Source of the DNA: JANRIZ01 sp033764445
GTDB taxonomy: Bacteria; Verrucomicrobiota; Verrucomicrobiia; JAWXBN01
DNA length: 12,871 nt
Reading direction: 5' to 3'
Assembly (NCBI GenBank): GCA_033764445.1
Contig: JANRIZ010000151.1
Span: 1 to 12,871 of the forward strand
The notes beneath the pieces are model-generated. The model made no database searches. It was not told where the DNA came from and saw only the letters and a list, made by a program, of their open reading frames with translations. The first letter of the stretch is position 1. Each line of letters opens with the position of its first letter. Both the position numbers and the translations under genes were made by a program. Of the stretch, positions 1-7,263 are shown piece by piece.

Positions 1-786
1 CATCTCGAATCCCTCATCCTGGGTCTGATCGAAGGCATCACGGAGTTCCTGCCCGTCTCCTCGACGGGCCACCTCCTGATTGCCGGACATTTTCTCTCCC
101 CGCGTTCCGATGTCTTCAACGTCTTCATCCAGACGGGCGCAGTCCTGGCCGTGCTCATCGTCTTCACCCAGAAAGCGCGGGACCTGGTCCTGGGCTGGAA
201 AAAACCCGAACATTTCGATTACCTGCTGAAGCTGGCGGTTTGTTTCGGCATCACAGGGCTGGGGGGGATCATCCTCAAAAAGGCATTCCACTTTGAGTTA
301 CCCACGGAAATGAAGCCCGTCGCCTGGGCCACGTTCCTGGGGGGAGTGGCCATCCTCATCATCGAAGCGCTCGTCCGCAAACGGAAACTCACCGATGACC
401 TGACCTGGACGGTGGTGGTGGTCATTGCCCTGGGCCAGCTCATCGCCGCCGTTTTCCCGGGGGCTTCCCGCTCAGGGACCACCATCCTGCTGGCCCTGAT
501 GTTCGGGCTTTCCCGGCCGAAAGCGACGGAATTCTCCTTTCTGGTGGGCATCCCGACCCTGCTCGCGGCGGGGGGATTGGAGCTGTTTGCCGCAATCAGG
601 CAGGACGAACTTCACTCCCGTGCGGCCGTGGACCTGGGGATCGGATTTGTGGCGGCGGCCGTTTCGGCATTCATCGTGGTCCGGTGGCTGCTCCGGTTCA
701 TCCAGACCCACACGTTTGTGATCTTCGGCTGGTACCGAATCCTGGCCGGGGCCGTGCTGCTGTGGATGGCCTACTCGGGGGTTTGA
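1..786 (+). CDS. uppP: Undecaprenyl-diphosphatase UppP (BacA), 5' end cut by window
   Basis: Integral inner-membrane phosphatase that converts undecaprenyl pyrophosphate to undecaprenyl phosphate, the lipid carrier for peptidoglycan and other envelope polymers. Open from base 1 to a TGA at 784-786, giving 261 visible residues. The E. coli protein has 273, so only a few N-terminal residues are probably missing. Both family signatures are present: the EGITEFLPVSSTGH block at visible residues 11-24, with its two Glu and the Thr and His, and PGASRSG at 153-159 carrying the catalytic Arg. The FSFLVGIP block follows at about 178-185. Between these lie repeated hydrophobic stretches, as expected for a polytopic enzyme. 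A GTG at 151 is internal, because the conserved first motif lies upstream of it. The 3' end overlaps the end of the convergent dedA-family gene by 16 bp. The assignment is very secure. Confidence 0.97.
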   Translation, partial: HLESLILGLIEGITEFLPVSSTGHLLIAGHFLSPRSDVFNVFIQTGAVLAVLIVFTQKARDLVLGWKKPEHFDYLLKLAVCFGITGLGGIILKKAFHFELPTEMKPVAWATFLGGVAILIIEALVRKRKLTDDLTWTVVVVIALGQLIAAVFPGASRSGTTILLALMFGLSRPKATEFSFLVGIPTLLAAGGLELFAAIRQDELHSRAAVDLGIGFVAAAVSAFIVVRWLLRFIQTHTFVIFGWYRILAGAVLLWMAYSGV

Positions 787-1454
787 GTCCGCCCCGCCGC
801 CGCATCCGCCTTGCGCTTTTCCAGCAGGTGTCGCACGTATTCATACACAATGGGCAGGACGGAAATGACGATGATCGCCAGAACGACAATCGTGAAATTC
901 TTTTGGACAATCTCGATCCGCCCGAAGAAATATCCGGCAAAGGTGATCGAAAAAATCCACACGAAGGCACCGACAATGTTGTAGGTCAGAAACGTCGCAT
1001 AGGACATCTTGCCCACACCCGCCACAAAGGGCGCAAAGGTCCGGACAATGGGCACAAACCGGGCGATGACGATGGTCTTGGCGCCGTACTTTTCATAAAA
1101 GGCGTGCGTGCGCTCCAGATACTGCCTTTTGAAGATGCGCGACTCCGGGTTGGCAAAGGCCTTTTCACCCATCTTCGAGCCGATGTAATAATTCAGGGAA
1201 TCCCCGAGAATGGCCGCCACGGTCAGGCTCACCAGGATCACCCACAGATTGAGTGTCCCCGCCGCCGCGAGTGCCCCCAGCGCAAACAACAGGGAATCCC
1301 CGGGCAAAAACGGGGTGACCACAAGGCCCGTCTCGCAGAAAATGATCAGAAACAGCAGGACATAGACCCAGACCCCGTACGCGGCGACAATCTCGACCAG
1401 ATGCCGGTCCAGATGAAGCACCCAGTCCGCAAACCAATGTATCAAATCCATCAT
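771..1454 (-). CDS. DedA-family inner-membrane transporter (candidate undecaprenyl phosphate flippase)
   Basis: Polytopic membrane protein of the DedA (SNARE-associated) family, 227 residues. Seen: ETGLVVTPFLPGDSLL with Glu41 and Asp53, the GDSLNYYIG block near 84-92, and ARFVPIVRTFAPFVAG with Arg132 and Arg138. The spacing of these four charged residues matches the Glu39, Asp51, Arg130 and Arg136 reported as essential in E. coli YqjA. In this family, Bacillus UptA is reported to flip undecaprenyl phosphate back across the membrane, while E. coli YqjA and YghB affect envelope and proton homeostasis, so the exact substrate here is inferred. The start is ambiguous between adjacent ATG codons at 1454 and 1451. 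An in-frame TTG at 1490 adds only 12 non-conserved residues. No clear Shine-Dalgarno is seen. It is convergent with uppP, overlapping by 16 bp, and divergent from the TPR gene. Confidence 0.93.
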   Translation of the reverse strand: MMDLIHWFADWVLHLDRHLVEIVAAYGVWVYVLLFLIIFCETGLVVTPFLPGDSLLFALGALAAAGTLNLWVILVSLTVAAILGDSLNYYIGSKMGEKAFANPESRIFKRQYLERTHAFYEKYGAKTIVIARFVPIVRTFAPFVAGVGKMSYATFLTYNIVGAFVWIFSITFAGYFFGRIEIVQKNFTIVVLAIIVISVLPIVYEYVRHLLEKRKADAAAGRTQTPE

Positions 1455-1552
1455 GGCGGCACACGGTATCGGAAACCGGCCCGCACTCAAGCCGATAAAT
1501 CCCCGCTTTGCGACTTGTCCCTCCCCCGGATTTGTGAAACTCTCATGGGACC
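1455..1552. promoter_or_regulatory. Divergent intergenic region between the DedA-family and TPR genes
   Basis: This 98-bp gap separates two divergent starts, so it should hold promoters for both. I see no convincing -35/-10 pair on either strand. A six-base inverted pair, TATCGG at 1467-1472 and CCGATA at 1492-1497, is present, but it is short enough to be chance. Confidence 0.35.
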
Positions 1553-3031
1553 GTGAGTTCAGAGGATATTTTTGACCAGGCCCTGGCCCATTTTGAAAAA
1601 GGCGAATACGGGAAGAGTGTTCACGTCCTGAATGCCCTTCTCAAGGAGGACCCTGATGACCTCGATGCGCTGTTTCTCCGGGCCCGGTGCCTGCTTCTGA
1701 CCGATCACCTGGCAGAAAGCCTCCAGGATCTCGACCGGCTCATCGAGTCTGTCCCCGATTTCATCGACGGACGCCTCACCCGCGCCCTGCTCCTCGAGGA
1801 AACAGGGGAAAACGAACGCTCCATGTCGGATGCGGAAACGGTCCTGGAACAGGACTCCGAATGTGTCCCGGCCCTCTCCCTTTGCGGCAGGATCCATTAC
1901 CGCCTGGACCGGTACGATCAGGCTCTTGAATGTCTCAACCGGGCGATCGAATCCCGGACAGAACCCAATTTTCTGGACTACTACTACCGGGCGCAGACGT
2001 TTCTGTGTCTGGAAAATCCCCAGGCGGCGGCACAGGATTTTGCGGAGGTTCTCCGTCTGGACCCCGACCACAACGGGGCTCTCTTCGGCCTGGCCTGCCT
2101 GCGTGCGGCCAATGAGGAATACGAGGAGGCTCTCAAGCTGGTGGAACGCGCGATCATCCTTTACCCGGATGACCCCTACTACCACGATCGCAAGGCGGAA
2201 TGGCTCGCCCAATTGGGACGGACCCCCGAGGCGCTGGCGGCGGCGGAAAACCTGGTCGAAATGACCTCCGCCCACCCGGAGGCGCTTCTCCTGAAGGCGC
2301 GGATTCTCAAGGATTCCGGCGATCTCGAGGGGGCCCTGGCTCCGCTGACTCTGGCGGCCTCCCATACGGAGGCGGATTGGAATGTCTTCTACCTGCAGGG
2401 GGTCATCCTCAACGTGCTGGGCCGCTACGCCCAATCCCTGGAGGCGCTCGAGGCCTTTCTCAAAAAATCACCGGAAAACCTGCCGTGTCTGACCGAACGG
2501 GTGTCGAGTCTGCTGGGTCTGCGCCGTCACGCGGAGGCGGAGGCGGAATGCGTGAAATTGATGAAAATCGAGCCGGAGAACGCCTCCCACTACAACACCC
2601 GCGCCATGGCCCGCGCCGCCCTCAACCGCCGGGAGGAGGCCATCGAGGACTATCTGAAGTCCATCCAGCTCGACCCGGATGACGTCTGTTCCTATCTGAA
2701 TCTTGCGGAACTCTACGTCATCACCCACCGTGCCCACAAGGCGGCCGATGTCCTGCACTACTTTTCCGACCGCTTCGACTCCCTGCCCCCGACCGATCAG
2801 CTGCCCTTCGCCTACTACGACTGCCTCACCTGCAAATTGCTGGACCGGGACCTCAAACCGGCCGAGGACCGGCTCCGGGCCATCGACCTGAAACAGTGCT
2901 TCGCCTCCTACTATTTCGGCGACATCCACCAATGGCTCGAGGAAACGGATCTGCCGGGGGAAAAAAAGGATTACATCCGGCGCCTGACCGATGCCTTCGA
3001 GAAAAAAAACGGGTTCGATCTTTCCGCCTGA
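1553..3031 (+). CDS. Soluble TPR-repeat protein, about 12 tandem units
   Basis: A 492-residue protein made almost entirely of tetratricopeptide repeats. Starting near residue 2, about twelve consecutive 34-35-residue units can be laid out to about residue 410. Most show the TPR pattern of a small residue at position 8, A at 20 and P near 32, for example units ending ALLKEDPD, VLRLDPD, KIEPE and QLDPD. The last about 80 residues are helical-looking but not TPR-like and may cap the superhelix. There is no signal peptide or membrane segment, so it is probably cytosolic. TPR superhelices are protein-binding scaffolds; the partner is unknown and no enzymatic domain is attached. Translation starts at a GTG with only a weak GGGA just upstream, so the start is less certain than the frame. 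The gene stops 24 bp from the end of the convergent fucosidase gene, with no clear terminator between. Confidence 0.9.
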   Translation: MSSEDIFDQALAHFEKGEYGKSVHVLNALLKEDPDDLDALFLRARCLLLTDHLAESLQDLDRLIESVPDFIDGRLTRALLLEETGENERSMSDAETVLEQDSECVPALSLCGRIHYRLDRYDQALECLNRAIESRTEPNFLDYYYRAQTFLCLENPQAAAQDFAEVLRLDPDHNGALFGLACLRAANEEYEEALKLVERAIILYPDDPYYHDRKAEWLAQLGRTPEALAAAENLVEMTSAHPEALLLKARILKDSGDLEGALAPLTLAASHTEADWNVFYLQGVILNVLGRYAQSLEALEAFLKKSPENLPCLTERVSSLLGLRRHAEAEAECVKLMKIEPENASHYNTRAMARAALNRREEAIEDYLKSIQLDPDDVCSYLNLAELYVITHRAHKAADVLHYFSDRFDSLPPTDQLPFAYYDCLTCKLLDRDLKPAEDRLRAIDLKQCFASYYFGDIHQWLEETDLPGEKKDYIRRLTDAFEKKNGFDLSA

Positions 3032-3055
3032 CCCGCACGGAAAAACATCCCCGGA

Positions 3056-4327
3056 CTAATGCGCGATATCCGACGGACACGGATCATAATGCGGGTGCCT
3101 CACTGCGGGCACTCTCATACCCCCGCACAGATACATCCCGGGTGTGCCCTCCATCTCAAATTTCAACACCGGACACACCGCGTCCGGGGCCTCTGAGGGA
3201 AGTCCCCTCACCGTCACTTTTCCCCCGGCATCCTGGGTGAATTCCAAGGTCTGACGGGTGTTGAGCAGACTCACGGCCCGCACCCGGCTGCGCACTCCGC
3301 ACAGGATCAGCTCCCGGGGCACCCAGCTGCGGACAAAAAAATACATGTGGCGGCCGGAGGCGGTAAAGGCCCCGTGATGGCTGAATTCCGACCCTCCTTT
3401 CCCCTCCTGGCTCATCAGGTCGTAGCTGAAAAAATCCGTGTCATACACCGCCTCGCCGCATTGTGCGAGCCAGGCCCCGACCGTGTCGAGGATGCGCACG
3501 GATTCCCCGGGAATAGATCCATCCCCGCGTGGCCCGATATTCAAAAGCAGATTGCCCCGCTGCGCGGCGCACTTGATGAGCATATCCACCACCTCCCGGG
3601 GCGATTTCCAGTCGGGGTCCCCGGCATGGAACCCCCAGTTGCGGTTGAGGGTCATGCACGCCTCCCACGGACGCCAGGGGACGGGCGCGGTGACATGTCC
3701 CTCGGGTGTGCCAAAATCACCGGGCAGTCCGTTGCGCCCGTTGAAGAGGATGTGGGGCTGGATTTTGCGGATCATGGCGTTCATGCGCTCGGCCTGCCAT
3801 TGGTCCGCATTGAATGGCCACCATCCGTCATACCACATCACATCCACGGGGTTGAACCGGGTGACCAGTTCCTCCAGGCGCCGGAAGGTGTTGTCGATGA
3901 ACCGGTCGTAGGCCGCCCTGTCCTCAAGGGCCGACACGGCATCGGGCTGGTCGGTCCAATTGTTGAGGCTGTGATAGAGCCCGATCCTCAGCCCGCGCTT
4001 CCGGCAGGCAGCCACCATCTCGGCAACCAGATCGCGGCCGGCGGGGCTTTTGACACTGTTAAAATCGCTCAGGGCGGAGTCATACAGACGGAAGGCCTCG
4101 TGATGCATGGTGGTGAAAATCACATACCGCATCCCCCATCGCACGGCCATCTCCGCGATGGCCTCGGCATCGAACTTCTCCGCGGTGAAGGTGTTCTGAA
4201 GTGCCGCATATTCCGCCGGGGGAATCTGCTCCCGGTTCATCACCCACTCCCCACGTGCCAGCTGGCTGTACAATCCGTAGTGGATGAAGAGTCCGTAGCG
4301 GGCGCGTTCGTACCAGGGGGCGTTCAT
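3056..4327 (-). CDS. GH29 alpha-L-fucosidase, cytosolic
   Basis: Glycoside hydrolase family 29 enzyme, 423 residues, expected to release terminal L-fucose from glycans by a retaining mechanism. Motifs in order: YGLFIHYG (11-18, fucose-binding His16), TTMHHEAF with the His pair 75-76, VMWYDGWW (163-170) in which Asp167 aligns with the family nucleophile and Trp165 with the active-site Trp, WEACMTLNRNWGF (221-233), and LLNIGPRGDGSIP (261-273). Glu222 in the WEAC block is a candidate acid/base, but this residue is not conserved across the family, so that is tentative. There is no signal peptide, so it probably acts in the cytosol on imported oligosaccharides. It lacks an obvious extra C-terminal binding module beyond the usual beta domain. 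The ATG start is backed by AAGGAAG 9 bases upstream. It lies 82 bp downstream of clpB on the same strand, so read-through from clpB is possible. Confidence 0.93.
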   Translation of the reverse strand: MNAPWYERARYGLFIHYGLYSQLARGEWVMNREQIPPAEYAALQNTFTAEKFDAEAIAEMAVRWGMRYVIFTTMHHEAFRLYDSALSDFNSVKSPAGRDLVAEMVAACRKRGLRIGLYHSLNNWTDQPDAVSALEDRAAYDRFIDNTFRRLEELVTRFNPVDVMWYDGWWPFNADQWQAERMNAMIRKIQPHILFNGRNGLPGDFGTPEGHVTAPVPWRPWEACMTLNRNWGFHAGDPDWKSPREVVDMLIKCAAQRGNLLLNIGPRGDGSIPGESVRILDTVGAWLAQCGEAVYDTDFFSYDLMSQEGKGGSEFSHHGAFTASGRHMYFFVRSWVPRELILCGVRSRVRAVSLLNTRQTLEFTQDAGGKVTVRGLPSEAPDAVCPVLKFEMEGTPGMYLCGGMRVPAVRHPHYDPCPSDIAH

Positions 4328-4336
4328 GTGCGGGGG

Positions 4337-4343
4337 CTTCCTT
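4337..4343 (-). promoter_or_regulatory. Ribosome binding site of the fucosidase gene
   Basis: AAGGAAG on the minus strand ends 9 bases before the ATG at 4327-4325. It is a moderate Shine-Dalgarno match at slightly long spacing and supports that start. Confidence 0.55.
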
Positions 4344-4373
4344 CGGGTCGGTTAGGCGGGAATCAAAACGCAT

Positions 4374-4388
4374 GCCCTGCGCAAGGGC
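4374..4388 (-). terminator. Weak candidate hairpin between clpB and the fucosidase gene
   Basis: GCCCT at 4374-4378 and AGGGC at 4384-4388 can form a five-base stem with a five-base loop. Read on the minus strand it lies just beyond clpB and is followed by a short run of four T. The stem and T-tract are too short for a confident intrinsic terminator, so it may only attenuate read-through, or be chance. Confidence 0.25.
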
Positions 4389-4409
4389 AAGAAGGAAGCA
4401 TGGGGGGAA

Positions 4410-7073
4410 TTATTTTTTCATTTTTCCGGACTTCCCCTCGTCGGCGCCCCCTGAAACATTCCGGGCTGCAGCCCGGAAATCCAGTTTTCCATCCGCGACG
4501 TCCACAATGATGTGCATCCCCTCCGTAATGTCGCCCGAAAGAATCCGCCGCGACAGCGCGGTCTCCACCTCCCGCTGCAAAAATCGCTTGAGCGGACGCG
4601 CCCCGTACACGGGGTCGTACCCCTTGCGGGCGATGAATTCCCGCGCGCCCGGCAACAGCTCGACGCTCATCTGCTTCTCGGCCAGACGCTGACGCAGAAG
4701 GCCCAGCTGCAGATCCACGATCCGCTCGATTTCCTCAAGGGTCAGGGGCTTGAAGAGGACAATGTCGTCAACCCGGTTGAGAAATTCCGGACGGAAATGC
4801 GCCCGCAATTCGCTCATGACCATCTCCTTGACGCTCTCCCGGATCTCCCCGGAGGCCTCCGCATTCTCAATCAGGTGCGGACTGCCGATATTCGAGGTCA
4901 TGATGATGAGGGTGTTCTTGAAATCCACCACCCGCCCCTGGGAATCCGTCAGCCGCCCGTCGTCGAGGATCTGGAGAAACACATTGAAGACATCGTGATG
5001 GGCCTTTTCGATCTCGTCAAAAAGCACGACGCAGTAGGGCTTGCGACGGACCGCCTCGGTCAGCTGACCGCCCTCGTCATACCCGACATACCCGGGGGGG
5101 GCGCCGATGAGCCGCGCCACGGAATGTTTCTCCATGTATTCGCTCATGTCGATGCGGATGATGTTGTCCTCACTGTCAAACAGGGATTCCGCCAGCGCCC
5201 GCGCCAGCTCGGTCTTGCCCACGCCGGTGGGCCCCAGAAAGATGAATGACCCCGTGGGGCGCTTGGGGTCCTTCAACCCGGAGCGCGAACGGATCACGGC
5301 ATCGGCCACGGCCTGCACGGCCTCCTGCTGGCCGATGACCCGTTCGTGCAGCAGTTGATCAAGCCGCAGCAGCTTTTCCTTCTCCCCCTCCAAAAGGCGG
5401 GTGACGGGCACGCCGGTCCATCGGGCGACAATCCCGGCAATCTCATCGGCGGTGACCTCCTCCTGAAGGAGTTTCTGGCCGGTCTGGTTCTTCCGGGCCG
5501 CCTGGTCCTCGGCGCTTTTGATCTCCGCCTCCAGTTCGGGCAGTTTGCCATACTGCAATTCGGCCACCTTGTTCAGATCGTAATTGCGCTGGGCCACCTC
5601 GATCTGTCTTTTGACCGTGTCAAGCTGCTCACGCAGGAGACGGACGCCATCGGCGGATTTTTTCTCGTTCTGCCACTGGGCCTTGAGGGCGTCGCGCTGG
5701 TTTTTCTGCCCGGCCAGTTCGCGCTCCAGATCCTCCAGGCGCTGGCGCGAGGACGGGTCCTTCTCGCGCCTGAGGGCCTCGCGTTCGATCTCCAGTTGCA
5801 TCACCCGGCGCTCGATGGTTTCCAGCTCCTCGGGCATGCTCTCCATTTCCGTGCGCAGCTTCGCGGCGGCCTCATCCATCAGGTCGATGGCCTTGTCCGG
5901 CAGGAAGCGGTCGGTGATGTAGCGGTGCGAAAGAACCGCCGCCGCCACCAGGGCACTGTCCTGGATGTGCACCCCGTGATGCACCTCGTACCGCTGGGAA
6001 AGTCCGCGCAAGATGCTGATGGTATCCTCAACGGTGGGTTCATCGACCAGGACGGTCTGAAACCGGCGCTCCAGGGCGGCATCCTTCTCAATGTATTTGC
6101 GGTATTCGTCGAGGGTGGTGGCCCCGATGCAGTGGAGTTCCCCGCGGGCGAGCATCGGCTTGAGCATGTTGCCCGCATCCATCGACCCCTCGGCTTTTCC
6201 GGCGCCGACCATGGTGTGGATTTCATCGATGAAAAGAATGATCTTTCCGGCGGCCTTGGTGACCTCCTGCAGCACGGCTTTCAGACGCTCCTCAAACTCC
6301 CCGCGGAACTTGGCCCCGGCAATGAGGGCCCCCATGTCCAGGGAGATGATTTTTTTCTCCTTGAGGCTGTCAGGCACATCCCCGGCCACGATCCGCTGGG
6401 CCAGCCCCTCGACGATGGCTGTCTTGCCCACCCCGGGTTCTCCGATCAAAACCGGATTGTTCTTGGTCCGCCGGGAGAGAACCTGGATGGCACGGCGGAT
6501 CTCCGAATCGCGCCCGATGACCGGATCGAGTTTCTGCTGCTGGGCCAGCAGGGTCAGGTCCCGTCCGTATTTTGCGAGGGATTCGTAGGTGCCTTCGGGA
6601 TGGGCACTGCTGACCCGCTGGTTGCCGCGGACGTCGGTGAGGATTTCAAGAAATTTGGCCTTGGAAAGGCCCAGATCGTGCAGGACCTTGTACACGCCCG
6701 TGTGGGTGGGCTCATCAAACATCGGCAGCACCAGATGCTCCACACTCGTAAAGTCGTCCTTCATCTTCCCGGCCTGGTCCTGGGCCTTGACCAGAAGATT
6801 GTTGAGCCGCTGCAGCACATACACGCCCTGCTGGGAAACGGCCTGTCCCGAGACACTGGCGATCTTGCGCATTTCCGTGTCCAACCTGGAATTGAGCGTA
6901 TCGATGGAAATGCCCGCCTTCTCCAGGAGCCGCGGAATCAGCCCCTCTTCCTGATTGACCAGGGCGCTGAGCAAATGCTCCACATCAATGGCCTGATGAT
7001 TGTATCGGGTGGCCACCACCTGCGCCTCCGCGATGGCCTGCTGCGCTTTTTCTGTAAACTTGTTAAAATTCAT
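4410..7073 (-). CDS. clpB: ATP-dependent disaggregase ClpB
   Basis: Hexameric AAA+ Hsp100 chaperone, about 887 residues, that pulls polypeptides out of aggregates with the DnaK system in the cytosol. Domains: Clp N-domain (1-145); NBD1 with Walker A GEPGVGKT (about 211-218), Walker B FIDEIHT (about 281-287) and the paired Arg of LERRFQ; a coiled-coil middle domain (about 405-525) that marks ClpB rather than ClpA or ClpC; NBD2 with Walker A GPTGVGKT (about 614-621), Walker B VVLFDEIEKAH and pore loop GYVGYDEGG. The NBD1 pore loop reads GAKFRGEFE, with Phe where Tyr is usual, a conservative aromatic swap. The C-terminus carries a short charged tail (ADEGKSGKMKK). It is longer than E. coli ClpB (857). 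The start is fixed by a strong Shine-Dalgarno. No CIRCE element or clear heat-shock promoter is visible upstream. Confidence 0.98.
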   Translation of the reverse strand: MNFNKFTEKAQQAIAEAQVVATRYNHQAIDVEHLLSALVNQEEGLIPRLLEKAGISIDTLNSRLDTEMRKIASVSGQAVSQQGVYVLQRLNNLLVKAQDQAGKMKDDFTSVEHLVLPMFDEPTHTGVYKVLHDLGLSKAKFLEILTDVRGNQRVSSAHPEGTYESLAKYGRDLTLLAQQQKLDPVIGRDSEIRRAIQVLSRRTKNNPVLIGEPGVGKTAIVEGLAQRIVAGDVPDSLKEKKIISLDMGALIAGAKFRGEFEERLKAVLQEVTKAAGKIILFIDEIHTMVGAGKAEGSMDAGNMLKPMLARGELHCIGATTLDEYRKYIEKDAALERRFQTVLVDEPTVEDTISILRGLSQRYEVHHGVHIQDSALVAAAVLSHRYITDRFLPDKAIDLMDEAAAKLRTEMESMPEELETIERRVMQLEIEREALRREKDPSSRQRLEDLERELAGQKNQRDALKAQWQNEKKSADGVRLLREQLDTVKRQIEVAQRNYDLNKVAELQYGKLPELEAEIKSAEDQAARKNQTGQKLLQEEVTADEIAGIVARWTGVPVTRLLEGEKEKLLRLDQLLHERVIGQQEAVQAVADAVIRSRSGLKDPKRPTGSFIFLGPTGVGKTELARALAESLFDSEDNIIRIDMSEYMEKHSVARLIGAPPGYVGYDEGGQLTEAVRRKPYCVVLFDEIEKAHHDVFNVFLQILDDGRLTDSQGRVVDFKNTLIIMTSNIGSPHLIENAEASGEIRESVKEMVMSELRAHFRPEFLNRVDDIVLFKPLTLEEIERIVDLQLGLLRQRLAEKQMSVELLPGAREFIARKGYDPVYGARPLKRFLQREVETALSRRILSGDITEGMHIIVDVADGKLDFRAAARNVSGGADEGKSGKMKK

Positions 7074-7078
7074 TTCAT

Positions 7079-7084
7079 CTCCTT
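7079..7084 (-). promoter_or_regulatory. Strong ribosome binding site of clpB
   Basis: AAGGAG on the minus strand sits 5 bases before the ATG at 7073. It is the best Shine-Dalgarno in the window, whereas several neighbouring genes have none, and it fixes the clpB start. Confidence 0.85.
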
Positions 7085-7181
7085 TTGCATTTGGAATGCC
7101 AATTAAATATGAACCAAATTTTGATATTTAAATTACTTTATTGCAAAATTTTATGAATATTTTTAATAACACATTTAGTGA

Positions 7182-7221
7182 GACAATATGACGCATTTTT
7201 TGGACAATTTGGCGCGTATTT
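7182..7221. repeat. Tandem direct repeat, 21-bp period
   Basis: Two copies of GACAATWTGRCGCRTWTTT lie at 7182-7200 and 7203-7221, matching at 15 of 19 positions and offset by exactly 21 bp, two DNA helical turns. The copies sit on the upstream side of the clpB leader. Paired same-face sites of this kind are typical of dimeric or cooperative regulators, but no known binding consensus is recognised. Confidence 0.5.
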
Positions 7222-7263
7222 GACCCCCGGCAGTGTCCGGAACCGTACGATCGATCCCATGGC

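Larger units (their letters stand above)
7074..7263 (-). promoter_or_regulatory. AT-rich clpB upstream region
   Basis: This 190-bp gap between the desaturase stop and the clpB start is sharply AT-rich from about 7090 to 7210 while its surroundings are GC-rich. It must hold the clpB promoter unless clpB is transcribed from the desaturase gene. Several AT-rich hexamers could act as -10 boxes (for example near 7110 and 7160), but none pairs with a good -35 at 16-18 bases. No CIRCE inverted repeat and no convincing sigma-32-type element is seen. No small open frame with a coding signature was found here. No clear terminator for the desaturase gene is visible either. Confidence 0.5.

Noticed and set aside
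1455..1490. TTG start at 1490 for the DedA-family protein
   Set aside because: It adds 12 non-conserved residues. The ATG pair at 1454/1451 places Glu41 and Asp53 near the positions known for YqjA.
684..1556. 290-codon plus-strand open frame
   Set aside because: It is highly charged, low-complexity translation opposite the DedA-family gene, with no domain signature.
3032..3112. Bidirectional terminator between the TPR and fucosidase genes
   Set aside because: The 24-bp gap has no stem. The nearby GTGCC/GGCAC pair at 3095-3112 is inside fucosidase coding sequence and has no T-tract.
3347..4510. 387-codon plus-strand open frame
   Set aside because: It is antisense to the GH29 fucosidase gene, which carries all family motifs on the minus strand.
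6620..6780. Internal translation start in clpB for a short isoform lacking the N-domain
   Set aside because: No ATG or GTG with a usable Shine-Dalgarno is seen near residue 148; the Val codons there are GTC.
5346..7106. 586-codon plus-strand open frame
   Set aside because: It is a shadow of clpB, whose Walker, sensor and pore-loop motifs are intact on the minus strand.
7224..7241. CCGG-CCGG pair downstream of the desaturase stop as a terminator
   Set aside because: The stem is only four bases of a self-palindromic word, and no T-run follows on the minus strand.
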